A DNA stretch of 35,961 nucleotides from Gammaproteobacteria bacterium. Lineage in GTDB: Bacteria; Pseudomonadota; Gammaproteobacteria; Tenderiales; Tenderiaceae. Location: positions 1-35,961 of the forward strand of contig JAJRUN010000136.1 of NCBI GenBank assembly GCA_024277755.1. The letters are read 5' to 3'. A program made the translations under genes and the position numbers. Under the pieces are notes generated by a model that had not been told where the DNA came from, searched no databases, and was given only the letters and a program-made list of their open reading frames with translations. Of this stretch, positions 20,888 to 30,081 are shown piece after piece; positions within the stretch are counted from its first letter, which is position 1; each line of letters starts with the position of its first letter.

Positions 20888-23608
20888 ATGAATACCGATC
20901 CGGTTTGTGGCATGGATGTAGCGGCAGGTAAAGGTTATCAGGTAGATCATAATGGTCAGGTCTATCAATTTTGCAGTCAGGGTTGTCAGCGAAAGTTTAA
21001 GGCCAACCCTGCGCAATACGTGCAAACGGAATCACTCAAAGACCCTGTCTGTGGTATGGCGGTCACTGAAGCATCAACACACCATATAGAACATGAGGGC
21101 AAAAATATTTATTTTTGCAGTGCCGGTTGTTTTAAAAAGTTTTCTGCCGCTCCTGAGCAATACCTTTCGAAACAGTCGAGTGAGAAAAAAGGTGGTTATT
21201 GTTGCAGTAGCAAAAAGACTGAGGTAACCGAACCAAAGAAAAAGTCGCACAGTTGTTGCGGTGGAAAAGAGGCTTCAGCACCTGATGCTAAAGCTGAATC
21301 AGAGAGCTCTCCCCATAGCTGCTGCGGTGGCAAACAGCATGGCCATCATGGGGGAACAACACTCGCCAAGCCGGTGGATGAGTCGGCAATTTACACCTGC
21401 CCTATGCATCCCGAGATCGAACAACAAGGGCCGGGCAGTTGCCCTAAATGCGGCATGGCGTTGGAACCAAAGGGCGTTCCCCTTATTGCCATAAAAATGC
21501 AATATACCTGCCCCATGCATCCTGAAATTATTCAGGACCACCCAGGCTCCTGCCCTAAATGCGGTATGGCACTAGAGGCTACCACGGTAGAAGCGGAGGA
21601 TGATACGACCGAGCTGGATGACATGACGCGCCGTTTTAAGATTGGTGCACTGTTTGCCATTCCGGTCTTTTTCAGCGCTATGGCGGCTGAGTTCTGGCCA
21701 GAAGCGATGGCTGAATTGATCGACCCCAATTTGCGTCAGTGGATTGAGATGATCCTGTCGGCACCTGTAGTCATCTGGTGTGGCTGGATATTCTATGAGC
21801 GCGCTATTCAGTCGGTAGTTACACGTAACCTCAATATGTTCACTCTGATTGGACTGGGTGTGTCGGTGGCTTGGATCTATAGTTTAGTTGCCACGGTTTT
21901 TCCCGGTATTTTTCCGCCCGAGGTGTTTAACAAGGTCGGGGTTGTGCCTGCCTATTTTGAGGCGGCGGCAGTCATTACCGTACTGATATTGCTAGGCCAG
22001 GTGTTGGAGCTGCGGGCACGTAGCCAGACCAACGCCGCGATTAAACTGCTGCTGGGGCTGGCACCTAAAACCGCCCGTATCGTGCGCGAAGATGACACAG
22101 AAGAAGATATCCCTATGGAGCATGTGCAGGTGGGTGATACGTTGCGGGTGCGTCCCGGTGAAAAAATTCCCGTCGATGGCATCACCATTGATGGCGAAAG
22201 CAACGTTGATGAGTCGATGGTGACGGGCGAACCGTTACCCGTTGCCAAGCGGGCGGGTGAACGTCTGATCGGCGCTACGGTTAATGGCACCGGCGGTTTA
22301 TTGATGCGGGCTGAAAAGGTGGGTTCAGATACCTTGTTATCGCAGATCGTCAATATGGTCGCCGAAGCCCAGCGCTCCCGCGCCCCCATCCAGAGACTGG
22401 TCGATACGGTCTCCGGCTATTTTGTTCCGGTCGTGATCTTCGTTTCGATTATCACCTTTATTATCTGGAGTCTGTTGGGGCCGGAACCCGCTATTGCCTA
22501 TGCCGTCATCAACGCCGTGGCGGTGCTGATTATCGCCTGTCCCTGTGCGCTGGGATTGGCGACACCGATGTCGATCATGGTGGGCACGGGTAAAGGCGCG
22601 ATGATGGGTGTGTTGTTTAAGAATGCCGAAGCACTGGAGGTCTTACGCAAAGTAGACATTCTAGTGGTGGATAAAACCGGCACACTCACCGAAGGCAAAC
22701 CCAAGTTGGTTTCGGTTACGGTGACTGAGCGGTTTCAGGAAAACGATAACCTGCGCCTTGCCGCCACACTGGAGCGGGGCAGCGAACATCCGCTGGCTGA
22801 GGCCATTGTGCGGGGGGCTGAAGAGCGAGGCGTGGCGTTAACTCAAGCTGAAGATTTTCAATCTGTTACCGGCATGGGGGTAACAGGCGTTGTCGATGGT
22901 CGCCAGGTGGCGCTGGGTAATATCAAATTGCTAGAGAGCTTGAACATCGACGCGGGTGTTCTGCCACAACAAGCAGACCACCTGCGATCTGAAGGGCAGA
23001 CCGTGATGCTGTTGGCCATCGACGGCAAGGCGGCAGGATTGATTGGTGTGGCTGATCCCATCAAGGAGACCACCCCCGAAGCGATTCGTGATCTGCATGG
23101 CGAGGGTATCAAAATAGTGATGCTTACGGGTGACAGTCGCAAGACCGCTGAGGCGGTGGCCGCCAAGCTCGATATCGACCAAATCCATGCCGAAGTACTG
23201 CCGGAGCAGAAGGCCGAAGTGGTCAAACAGCTTCAGGCCGAAGGGCATATCGTCGCCATGGCCGGTGATGGCATCAATGACGCGCCAGCACTGGCTCAAG
23301 CCCATGTCGGTATTGCCATGGGAACGGGAACAGACGTTGCAATGGAGAGTGCGGGCGTTACCCTGGTTAAAGGTGATCTGCGTGGCATCGTCCGGGCCAG
23401 ACGCCTGAGCCGGGCCACCATGCGCAACATTCGTCAAAACCTCTTTTTTGCTTTTATCTACAACGCTGCGGGTGTGCCAATCGCCGCCGGGCTGCTCTAT
23501 CCTGCATTCGGGCTGTTGCTTTCTCCCATCTTTGCAGCGGCAGCGATGGGGTTCAGCTCAGTGTCGGTAATTAGCAATGCGCTGAGATTAAAAAGGGTGA
23601 AATTGTAA
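20888..23608 (+). CDS. copA: Cu+-exporting P1B-type ATPase with tandem YHS and HMBD domains
   Basis: A 906-residue pump. In order: two YHS domains ([15 protein letters not shown] at the start, [13 protein letters not shown] at about 53) and a Cys-rich linker with GGYCCSSKK and two [16 protein letters not shown] motifs. Two HMBD modules follow (YTCPMHPEI ... [11 protein letters not shown]), then eight membrane helices. Core motifs are complete: TGEP actuator, CPC ion site (Cys551-Pro-Cys553), phosphorylated Asp595 in [20 protein letters not shown] nucleotide-binding HP motif and [20 protein letters not shown] hinge. Helix 7 [13 protein letters not shown] and helix 8 [15 protein letters not shown] mark the Cu+ (P1B-1) subgroup. 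It lacks a canonical N-terminal HMA (MxCxxC) domain, which the YHS/HMBD array probably replaces. It exports Cu+ from the cytoplasm. Confidence 0.93.
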   Translation: MNTDPVCGMDVAAGKGYQVDHNGQVYQFCSQGCQRKFKANPAQYVQTESLKDPVCGMAVTEASTHHIEHEGKNIYFCSAGCFKKFSAAPEQYLSKQSSEKKGGYCCSSKKTEVTEPKKKSHSCCGGKEASAPDAKAESESSPHSCCGGKQHGHHGGTTLAKPVDESAIYTCPMHPEIEQQGPGSCPKCGMALEPKGVPLIAIKMQYTCPMHPEIIQDHPGSCPKCGMALEATTVEAEDDTTELDDMTRRFKIGALFAIPVFFSAMAAEFWPEAMAELIDPNLRQWIEMILSAPVVIWCGWIFYERAIQSVVTRNLNMFTLIGLGVSVAWIYSLVATVFPGIFPPEVFNKVGVVPAYFEAAAVITVLILLGQVLELRARSQTNAAIKLLLGLAPKTARIVREDDTEEDIPMEHVQVGDTLRVRPGEKIPVDGITIDGESNVDESMVTGEPLPVAKRAGERLIGATVNGTGGLLMRAEKVGSDTLLSQIVNMVAEAQRSRAPIQRLVDTVSGYFVPVVIFVSIITFIIWSLLGPEPAIAYAVINAVAVLIIACPCALGLATPMSIMVGTGKGAMMGVLFKNAEALEVLRKVDILVVDKTGTLTEGKPKLVSVTVTERFQENDNLRLAATLERGSEHPLAEAIVRGAEERGVALTQAEDFQSVTGMGVTGVVDGRQVALGNIKLLESLNIDAGVLPQQADHLRSEGQTVMLLAIDGKAAGLIGVADPIKETTPEAIRDLHGEGIKIVMLTGDSRKTAEAVAAKLDIDQIHAEVLPEQKAEVVKQLQAEGHIVAMAGDGINDAPALAQAHVGIAMGTGTDVAMESAGVTLVKGDLRGIVRARRLSRATMRNIRQNLFFAFIYNAAGVPIAAGLLYPAFGLLLSPIFAAAAMGFSSVSVISNALRLKRVKL

Positions 23609-23624
23609 TTTTCTGTGTTACAGA

Positions 23625-23691
23625 CCGGCTAAAACCTCGATCTCCGAGGTGCCGGTCAAGTGCTTGCTTTGGAGGTCGAGGTTTTAGCCGG
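23625..23691. terminator. Long inverted repeat between copA and the methyltransferase gene
   Basis: CCGGCTAAAACCTCGA (23625-23640) is perfectly complementary to 23676-23691. After one mismatch there are four more pairs inside, with about 35 bases between the main arms. No U-run follows, so it may be a processing, stability or attenuation element or a bidirectional terminator rather than a simple intrinsic terminator. No second copy was seen in the window. Confidence 0.5.
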
Positions 23692-23722
23692 CCTGTCTAA
23701 GTCAACAAAGGGGAATTCAGTT

Positions 23723-24397
23723 ATGCATGGTGGAGAAGAGTACGCTTACGGTATGTGGGCTGTCGCCGCCTTTAACGTTGGCCTGTTTCTATTTTTTATC
23801 CTGAGTTTTATCAAGCCAAGAGGTGGTCAAGAGTGGCGCAGCATGAGCGTGGTTGTTGCTTTTCTGGTGGCACTGTTTAGCGAGATGTACGGTTTTCCGC
23901 TGACCATCTATCTGCTCACCGGTTGGTTGGGCGATGCTTATCCCGCTCTGCAACCCTTTAACCATAAATTGGGACACCTCTGGGTGGTGGTATTCGGGGG
24001 GTCAGACTTGGCTTGGGCCGTTGTGATGGGCTTGAGTCTGGTGCTGATGCTCATGGGTTACACACTGCTCTCAAAAGGTTGGACACAGATTCACGCCGCT
24101 CGAGGTGGTCTAGTATCCGATGGCATTTATGCCTACGCTCGCCATCCGCAATATACCGGGCTATTCCTGCTTATCATCGGTTTTCTAGTGCAGTGGCCAA
24201 CGTTACTCTCTGTATTAATGGCCCCCATTATGCTTTATGCCTATGTTCATCTGGCCAAGGTTGAAGAGCGGCGTGCCGTGGCTGAGTTTGGTGAAACATA
24301 TAACGAATACGTACGCAAAACACCGGCCTTTTTCCCGCCGCGATATCAATGGAAAGAATTTTTATCCGTGGAGGTTCACAGCGAAGGGAGGTCGTAA
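23723..24397 (+). CDS. Isoprenylcysteine carboxyl methyltransferase-like membrane protein
   Basis: A polytopic protein of about 224 residues. It has hydrophobic helices from FNVGLFLFFILSFI onward, and its C-terminal half has the signature of the ICMT/PEMT/NnrU-like methyltransferase group: GIYAYARHPQYTGLFLLIIG, VEERRAVAEFGETYNEYVRK and TPAFFPPRY. The RHPQY motif and the paired Glu region form the SAM-binding site in this family. Bacterial members often sit in metal-resistance loci, and their substrates are mostly unknown. The frame is open from 23660, but ATG 23723 has AAAGGGGAATTC upstream and avoids translating through the inverted repeat. It is followed at 31 bases by a small YHS membrane protein. 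Confidence 0.85.
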   Translation: MHGGEEYAYGMWAVAAFNVGLFLFFILSFIKPRGGQEWRSMSVVVAFLVALFSEMYGFPLTIYLLTGWLGDAYPALQPFNHKLGHLWVVVFGGSDLAWAVVMGLSLVLMLMGYTLLSKGWTQIHAARGGLVSDGIYAYARHPQYTGLFLLIIGFLVQWPTLLSVLMAPIMLYAYVHLAKVEERRAVAEFGETYNEYVRKTPAFFPPRYQWKEFLSVEVHSEGRS

Positions 24398-24428
24398 CAC
24401 AAATCAATATTCAAACAGGAGGTGATAT

Positions 24429-24716
24429 ATGGAAGGCCTGGGTTCACTTTTATTCTTTGCCATTTTCTTTTACATCATGATGCGCTATGGCTGTGGTGCC
24501 CATATGATGCATGGCCATGGCAAGGGACATCATGGTCATGGCATAGCCAAAAAGTATATTGACCCCGTCTGTGAAAAGGACGTGGAGACTGAGAAGGGGT
24601 ATGGCAGGATGTATCAGGGGATGCTCTATCGTTTTTGCAGCAAAAGTTGTCTCGATAAATTTGACGTTGATCCTGAACGCTACTCCAGCATAGAAATCAA
24701 CAAACCGCAAGGTTAG
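24429..24716 (+). CDS. Small membrane-anchored YHS-domain protein
   Basis: A 95-residue protein with one N-terminal membrane helix (LGSLLFFAIFFYIMMRYG), a His-rich linker (CGAHMMHGHGKGHHGHG) and a YHS domain (YIDPVCEKDVETEKGYGRMY, LYRFCSKSCLDKFDVDPERY). The metal ligands are Cys in DPVC and CSKSC; the usual CGM is altered to CEK. ATG follows CAGGAGGTGATAT, a near-perfect ribosome site. It ends the copA gene group. It probably holds or relays copper at the membrane face; the side is uncertain. It resembles the YHS modules of CopA and of the 17272 gene. Confidence 0.85.
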   Translation: MEGLGSLLFFAIFFYIMMRYGCGAHMMHGHGKGHHGHGIAKKYIDPVCEKDVETEKGYGRMYQGMLYRFCSKSCLDKFDVDPERYSSIEINKPQG

Positions 24717-24730
24717 CGCCTAAAAGGACT

Positions 24731-24759
24731 CCTGGCAGCTGCAAGTTCCAGGTGCCAGG
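24731..24759. terminator. Weak hairpin after the YHS gene
   Basis: CCTGGCA and TGCCAGG form a seven-base stem over a 15-base loop, 15 bases after the stop. No U-run is present. The rest of 24717-24858 shows nothing recognisable. Confidence 0.3.
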
Positions 24760-24858
24760 TTCAATGGTTTGATCAGCACTTCTCAGGCGCTTGGCGATCT
24801 TCGTGTTGTGTGTCGAAAAGGTCTTGCGGAAGCAAGGCCGTCAACTTATCAATATTAT

Positions 24859-25080
24859 TCACAAGTGTTCGGCTCCTTTTCTAATGGAGTCGACCATGTC
24901 CTGTAATTTGTCAGCTGTGTGTTCTCCCTCTTCCAGTACTGCTGTGCTGATGGCTGACTCGATCATCAAGGCCAGTTCATCAAAGTGTTTGTCACCAACA
25001 TGATCACGGCCACTCTTGCTTAATTTTTTTTTAAATGTATCAACCAGGCGCTCGGCATGGGAAAGGTGTTTGTGTGTCAT
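24859..25080 (-). CDS. Small conserved-looking helical protein of unknown function
   Basis: A 73-residue, wholly helical, charged protein (AERLVDTFKKKLSKSGRDHV, GDKHFDELALMIESAISTAV, TADKLQDMVDSIRKGAEHL). It has no signal peptide or membrane segment. ATG is preceded by AAGAGG at eight bases. It lies on the minus strand, 46 bases downstream of ppk2 and probably in the same transcript. I recall similar short proteins as hypotheticals only; no function is assigned. Confidence 0.6.
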   Translation of the reverse strand: MTHKHLSHAERLVDTFKKKLSKSGRDHVGDKHFDELALMIESAISTAVLEEGEHTADKLQDMVDSIRKGAEHL

Positions 25081-25126
25081 TTGTGTAGCCTCTTATTTAA
25101 TCGTTATTTTGGTTCAAATGAATGCC

Positions 25127-26032
25127 TTAACGTAAACTGCAATATTCATCTTTTTCGAAAACATCCTTGGCTGAACCAACAATGAGGGGGTCTGGTGTTA
25201 AGATGATGTCTTCATTTTTGTTGGGGTAGTCCAGCTGGTCGAGAATAAAACGCATGGCATTGATGCGGGCGCGTTTTTTATCATCTGACTTAACCACTGT
25301 CCAAGGTGAGTCAGCGGTGTCGGTGTAGAAAAACATCGCTTCTTTGGCTTCAGTATAGTCATCCCATTTGTCCAGTGATGCCAAATCAATTGGGCTTAAC
25401 TTCCATTGTTTTAATGGATCAACACGGCGTTTTTGAAAGCGGCGAAACTGTTCTTCACGACTGACAGAAAACCATAGTTTGTAGAGTGATATGCCACTGC
25501 GAACCAGCATCCGTTCAAGGTCAGCTGCCTGGCGCATGAATTCCAAATATTCTTTCGGGGTGCAGAAGTTCATCACTCGCTCGACACCCGCACGGTTATA
25601 CCAGGAGCGATCAAGCAAGACGATTTCACCGGCGGTGGGCAGGTGTTTGATATAACGCTGAAAGTACCATTGCCCTTTTTCCGTTTCGGTTGGTTTTTCC
25701 AGGGCAATCACACGCGCACCACGCGGGTTTAGGTGCTCCATAAAACGTTTGATTGCGCCGCCCTTGCCTGCTGCATCACGGCCTTCAAAGAGAATGACTA
25801 TTCGCTGCCCTGTTTCTTTGACCCAGCTCTGCATTTTTAGCAGTTCAACCTGAAGTTCATGTTTGCGCTTTTCATATTCAACGCGGCTGATTTTGTTTTT
25901 ATATGGATAGGTGCCGTTTTTAAAGATGTCTTTTCTGGAAAGCGGCGGGGTGTTTTCTATCGTGTTTTTTATTGCGCTGTCAGTGTTTAAAACGGTTTTT
26001 GTGGGCACTGCATGAATGGCTTGTTCTGTCAT
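25127..26032 (-). CDS. ppk2: Polyphosphate kinase 2
   Basis: A cytoplasmic enzyme of 301 residues that transfers phosphate between polyphosphate and nucleoside diphosphates. The PPK2 signatures are present: Walker A VILFEGRDAAGKGGAIKRFM, the lid region PRGARVIALEKPTETEKGQW, and Walker B IVLLDRSWYNRAGVERVMNF. The single-domain length fits class I PPK2 with an N-terminal extension of about 40 residues. A downstream motif (QFRRFQKRRVDPLKQWKLSP) is also typical. Polyphosphate can chelate metals, so its position next to the copper island may be relevant, but no shared regulation is visible. Confidence 0.93.
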   Translation of the reverse strand: MTEQAIHAVPTKTVLNTDSAIKNTIENTPPLSRKDIFKNGTYPYKNKISRVEYEKRKHELQVELLKMQSWVKETGQRIVILFEGRDAAGKGGAIKRFMEHLNPRGARVIALEKPTETEKGQWYFQRYIKHLPTAGEIVLLDRSWYNRAGVERVMNFCTPKEYLEFMRQAADLERMLVRSGISLYKLWFSVSREEQFRRFQKRRVDPLKQWKLSPIDLASLDKWDDYTEAKEAMFFYTDTADSPWTVVKSDDKKRARINAMRFILDQLDYPNKNEDIILTPDPLIVGSAKDVFEKDEYCSLR

Positions 26033-26168
26033 AATGACCTCGTTAAGTTTTAGCTATGAAAATACAAATCTATCTTCTGATCATAGTCTTATATCGGCTG
26101 TGTTTCAGTATTGGAAGAGGCTAATTTTCGATTTATTTTCAGTTGAAAATCACATTAATAACGAGGGT

Positions 26169-26194
26169 TGTAAATGAGAAAAATCTCATTTACA
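26169..26194. promoter_or_regulatory. 26-base palindrome between ppk2 and tdh
   Basis: TGTAAATGAGA (26169-26179) and TCTCATTTACA (26184-26194) are perfect 11-base complements around AAAA. This sits about 137 bases upstream of ppk2 and 310 upstream of tdh. The outer TGTAAA/TTTACA resembles TyrR-class half-sites but at a different spacing. It could be an operator or a hairpin. The remainder of the 470-base gap (26033-26502) is AT-rich with no gene or convincing promoter seen. Confidence 0.45.
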
Positions 26195-26502
26195 TGAGTG
26201 TGGATTGATGGGTTTGATGTGGAGGTCTAGAAAATGCCAGTCTGAGTCTTTTTAGCCGGTTTATATGCACTGACCGGGAATGGTTTTGAGCAGTTCTTCT
26301 GAATCTGGCTAGTTGTGAAATCACATTTTTTGAGATACGAAAAGTTATCTGTCAGATCTTGATGGTTGTGGTGGGGCTTTTTGGCTGTCTAGGCAGTGTT
26401 AACAGGTCATGGATAAAATATGGAATATACTGTTCGGCTGATAGTGTTTGTATAGATATTCTTGGGGAACTGTTTTGTCAATATTGAGGTGTTGCTGGTG
26501 TT

Positions 26503-27549
26503 ATGAAGATGATGAAGGCTTTAGTTAAAAAACATGCCAAGGAAGGTCTGTGGCTGGAAGACGTACCTGTGCCGAAGGTTGGTAATAATGATGTTCTGAT
26601 CAAAATTCAGAAAACGGCTATTTGTGGCACGGATGTCCACATCTATAACTGGGATGAATGGGCGCAGAAAACTATCCCTGTGCCGATGACCATTGGTCAT
26701 GAGTTTGCTGGCGTGATCGTCGATATGGGTACCAATGTCACCGAGCTGAATATTGGTGATGTGGTTTCCGGTGAGGGCCATATTGTTTGCGAACGTTGTC
26801 GTAACTGCCTGGCTGGCAGGCGTCATCTTTGTCCAAATACTATTGGTGTTGGTGTTAATCGTAATGGTAGTTTTGCCGAGTATGTTGCTATTCCGGCCAA
26901 GAATGTGTTTCGGCCAAATATTGAAATTCCAACGGATGTGCTGGCTTGTTTTGACCCGTATGGCAATGCAGTGCACACGGCGCTTTCTTTTAATATGGTT
27001 GGTGAGGATGTGCTGATTACCGGCGCCGGTCCGATTGGTATTATGGCCGCGATGGTTGCGGCGCATTGCGGTGCGCGAAATATTGTTATTACCGATATCA
27101 ATGATTACAGGTTGAATCTGGTAAAGAATATCGTGCCTAAAGTCCATCCCTTCAATGTCAGCAAAGATGTCATCACTGAAGATTTCATGCGTAGCCTGGG
27201 GATTCTTGAAGGCTTTGATGTCTGCCTGGAAATGTCTGGTTCACCAGAGGCGTTTCGAGATGCCCTTGGCAGGATGATTAACGGTGGCAGTATTGCCATG
27301 CTTGGCATCATGCCGGATGGTACGGGTATTGACTGGACGCAGGTTGTTTTTAAAGGTTTGTTCATCAAAGGTATTTATGGCCGTGAGATATTTGAGACCT
27401 GGTATAAAGGTGTGATGATGGTGCAAAGCGGTTTGCCATTGGCTAAGATCATCACTCACCGCTACCATTACACCGAGTTCCAGAAAGGCTTTGATGTTAT
27501 GCGTTCTGGGCAGTCTGGCAAGGTGGTTCTCAATTGGGAAGACATTTAA
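26503..27549 (+). CDS. tdh: L-threonine 3-dehydrogenase
   Basis: A zinc-dependent medium-chain dehydrogenase that oxidises threonine to 2-amino-3-ketobutyrate with NAD+. The catalytic zinc region [16 protein letters not shown] and GHEFAGVIV is intact. The structural zinc loop has four Cys ([15 protein letters not shown]), and the NAD-binding fold contains [21 protein letters not shown]-terminal motifs ([32 protein letters not shown]) match E. coli Tdh closely. The frame has starts at 26503, 26509 and 26512; alignment with E. coli Tdh favours 26512 (MKALVKK), while GAGGTG suits 26503. kbl follows in 19 bases, forming the usual threonine-degradation operon. Confidence 0.95.
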   Translation: MKMMKALVKKHAKEGLWLEDVPVPKVGNNDVLIKIQKTAICGTDVHIYNWDEWAQKTIPVPMTIGHEFAGVIVDMGTNVTELNIGDVVSGEGHIVCERCRNCLAGRRHLCPNTIGVGVNRNGSFAEYVAIPAKNVFRPNIEIPTDVLACFDPYGNAVHTALSFNMVGEDVLITGAGPIGIMAAMVAAHCGARNIVITDINDYRLNLVKNIVPKVHPFNVSKDVITEDFMRSLGILEGFDVCLEMSGSPEAFRDALGRMINGGSIAMLGIMPDGTGIDWTQVVFKGLFIKGIYGREIFETWYKGVMMVQSGLPLAKIITHRYHYTEFQKGFDVMRSGQSGKVVLNWEDI

Positions 27550-27568
27550 AAAACAACGAAGGCTGGTT

Positions 27569-28762
27569 ATGAGTTTCAAAAATGCAAAAACAGGTTTGGC
27601 GCAAGAGTTGGCAGAAATCAAGGCTGCTGGTTTATGGAAAAACGAACGTGTCATCGTCTCTGAGCAGAAGAATGATATTACCCTCGTAGATGGTAGCGAG
27701 GTGATTAATATGTGTGCCAATAACTATCTTGGCCTGGCCAATAGCCCCGATGTGATTCAGGCCGCAAAAGACAGTTATGAGCAGTGGGGATTTGGACTCG
27801 CTTCGGTGCGTTTTATTTGTGGTACTCAAGCGATTCACAAAACCCTTGAAGATAAAGTCACGGGCTTTCTTGGTATGGAAGATACGATTCTTTATGCCGC
27901 GTGTTTTGATGCCAATACCGGGCTGTTCGAAACAATTCTAAACAAAGATGATGCGATTATTTCTGACGAGCTGAATCACGCCTCCATTATTGATGGTGTG
28001 CGCCTGTGTAAGGCGGCACGCTTTCGTTATAAAAACAATGATATGGAAGACCTCGAAGCTAAGCTTAAAGAGGCAAAGGCAGGTGGTGCGCGTCGCCTCC
28101 TGATTACCACCGACGGTGTATTTTCCATGGATGGAACGATTGCACAGCTAGATAAGATTTGTGATCTTGCCGATAAATATGATGCCATGGTTCATCATGA
28201 TGATTGCCATGCGGTTGGTTTTATGGGTAAGACCGGGCGTGGCATTCATGAATATTGTGGTGTGATGGATAGGGTCGATATTATTACTGGAACATTTGGT
28301 AAGGCGCTGGGGGGGGCTTCTGGTGGTTACACGTCCGGGCGTAAAGAAATCATTGACATGCTGCGTCAGCGTTCACGCCCCTATCTGTTTTCAAATACTG
28401 TTGCACCAGCGATTTGCGCGGCAGCAATTAAGGTTTTGGATATGCTTTCAGGATCGACAGCCCTGCGTGACCAGCTGGAAGAAAATACACGTTATTTTCG
28501 CCAAGGCATGCAAGAGGCTGGTTTTGCAATCAGTCCTGGTGAGCATCCGATTGTGCCGGTGATGCTGGGTGATGCGGTGCTGGCCCAGAAGATGTCACAA
28601 AAGCTATTGGATCGTGGTGTCTACGCGATTGGGTTTTTCTTTCCGGTAGTCGCCAAAGGCAAGGCCAGAATCCGTACCCAGATTTCGGCAGCGCATACAA
28701 AACAGGATTTGGATAAGGCGATAGCGGCATTTGCAGCGGTTTATGCTGAACTGACGGATTAA
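27569..28762 (+). CDS. kbl: 2-amino-3-ketobutyrate CoA ligase (glycine C-acetyltransferase)
   Basis: A PLP-dependent enzyme of 397 residues that cleaves 2-amino-3-ketobutyrate with CoA to glycine and acetyl-CoA, completing threonine breakdown after Tdh. Landmarks are [73 protein letters not shown] and the PLP-lysine motif [17 protein letters not shown]. Length equals E. coli Kbl to within one residue when ATG 27569 is used; GAAGG lies eight bases before it. The open frame extends upstream into tdh but that part is not coding for Kbl. Confidence 0.95.
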   Translation: MSFKNAKTGLAQELAEIKAAGLWKNERVIVSEQKNDITLVDGSEVINMCANNYLGLANSPDVIQAAKDSYEQWGFGLASVRFICGTQAIHKTLEDKVTGFLGMEDTILYAACFDANTGLFETILNKDDAIISDELNHASIIDGVRLCKAARFRYKNNDMEDLEAKLKEAKAGGARRLLITTDGVFSMDGTIAQLDKICDLADKYDAMVHHDDCHAVGFMGKTGRGIHEYCGVMDRVDIITGTFGKALGGASGGYTSGRKEIIDMLRQRSRPYLFSNTVAPAICAAAIKVLDMLSGSTALRDQLEENTRYFRQGMQEAGFAISPGEHPIVPVMLGDAVLAQKMSQKLLDRGVYAIGFFFPVVAKGKARIRTQISAAHTKQDLDKAIAAFAAVYAELTD

Positions 28763-28795
28763 CCGACGCTTGTGTTAACGCCGGGCTTGCTGCGG

Positions 28796-29890
28796 CTAGG
28801 CCTCTTTGGCTGATGCCGTTTTAGCTTTAAGCTCCAGGCCTGCCTTTTTGAAATGCTGGTGCATGTTGATGATTGCGTTTTCTGTGCTGTTCCAGTCGAT
28901 GCAGGCATCGGTGACTGAGACGCCGTAGTCAAGATCATCAAGGTTTTTGGGAATGGCCTGATTGCCACCATTAAGATTGCTTTCAATCATGATGCCTTTG
29001 ATCGAAGTGTTGCCATCGAGAATCTGTTGGTTGATGTCGTCCATCACCAGCAGTTGCCTCTCTGGGTCTTTAAGTGAGTTGGCATGGCTGCAATCCACCA
29101 TGATGCTCTTAGGCAGATCGAGGTGCTCAAGGTGACGTTCACACTGGGCAATGTGTTTGGCATCGTAGTTTGGCCCGCTGCTGCCACCACGCAAGACTAC
29201 GTGTGTGTATGGATTGCCCTTGGTGCGAACCACGGCAACACGCCCAGCGGCATTGATGCTGACAAAATTGTTTTCATGGGCTGCCGCACGCATGGCGTTG
29301 ATGGCAACATCAAGATCGCCATTGGTGCCATTTTTAAAACCAACCGTGGATGAAAAACCACTGGCCATCTTTCTATGGGTTTGTGACTCGGTTGTCCGCG
29401 CACCGATCGCCGTCCAGGAAAACAGATCCTGAACGTATTGGGGGGTAACCAGATCCAGCGCTTCACCGGCGGTGGGCAGGCCGATCTCAGCAATATCCAG
29501 TAACAGCTGGCGTGCCAGTCGCAGTCCTTCTTCTATTTTATAGCTGTTGTCCAGGTGTGGGTCATTGACCAGGCCCTGCCAGCCGACATTGGTGCGGGGC
29601 TTTTCAAAGTAGACTCGCATGACCAAATACAGGCTGTCCTGCACCTGATCAGCCAGCTGTTTGAGTTTTTTGGCATATTCCCGGGCTGCCTTAACATCGT
29701 GTATCGAGCAAGGGCCAACCACCACAAAACGACGTGGATCACTGCCATCTAGGATGTTTTTGATGGTTTGCTGACCATTTAAAACCGTGTCGATAGCTTT
29801 TTGGCTGAGTGGATATTCACTTTTGAGTTGATCAGGGTGAATGATCTCAGTCTCTGAGTGGATATGCAGATTTTCTATACGTAAATCCAT
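28796..29890 (-). CDS. aroG: 3-deoxy-7-phosphoheptulonate (DAHP) synthase, type I AroG/F/H
   Basis: This enzyme catalyses the first step of the shikimate pathway: phosphoenolpyruvate plus erythrose 4-phosphate gives DAHP. The 364 residues contain VVVGPCSIHDVKAAREYAKK with metal ligand Cys61 (same number as E. coli AroG), VMRVYFEKPRTNVGWQGLVN, SWTAIGARTTESQTHRKMAS, GFKNGTNGDLDVAINAMRAA, VDCSHANSLKDPERQ and GVSVTDACIDW. Which aromatic amino acid inhibits it cannot be decided, so the isozyme letter is uncertain. It is convergent with kbl (34-base gap) and divergent from the DHH gene. The 191-base intergenic region holds TAGAAT-like -10 elements on both strands. Confidence 0.92.
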   Translation of the reverse strand: MDLRIENLHIHSETEIIHPDQLKSEYPLSQKAIDTVLNGQQTIKNILDGSDPRRFVVVGPCSIHDVKAAREYAKKLKQLADQVQDSLYLVMRVYFEKPRTNVGWQGLVNDPHLDNSYKIEEGLRLARQLLLDIAEIGLPTAGEALDLVTPQYVQDLFSWTAIGARTTESQTHRKMASGFSSTVGFKNGTNGDLDVAINAMRAAAHENNFVSINAAGRVAVVRTKGNPYTHVVLRGGSSGPNYDAKHIAQCERHLEHLDLPKSIMVDCSHANSLKDPERQLLVMDDINQQILDGNTSIKGIMIESNLNGGNQAIPKNLDDLDYGVSVTDACIDWNSTENAIINMHQHFKKAGLELKAKTASAKEA

Positions 29891-30081
29891 AAAATGCCCG
29901 GATGTTCAATTTAAAGCGGCGCATTCTAACATGTTGGCCATATCAGGGGCGTCTGAAATTCGGGCTAAATCGCTGGAAGGGCGATGAGGGTATTTAAAGT
30001 AACGCGGCGTCGTTTTTGTTTTATATGCTTTAGAATGTGCGGCTCTTGCTGAAAGTAAACAACATTGGGGATGGTAGGTAG

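Noticed and set aside
26521-27147. 208-codon open frame antisense to tdh
   Set aside because: Tdh is unmistakable on the plus strand; the antisense translation (Asn/Ile/His-rich) resembles no protein.
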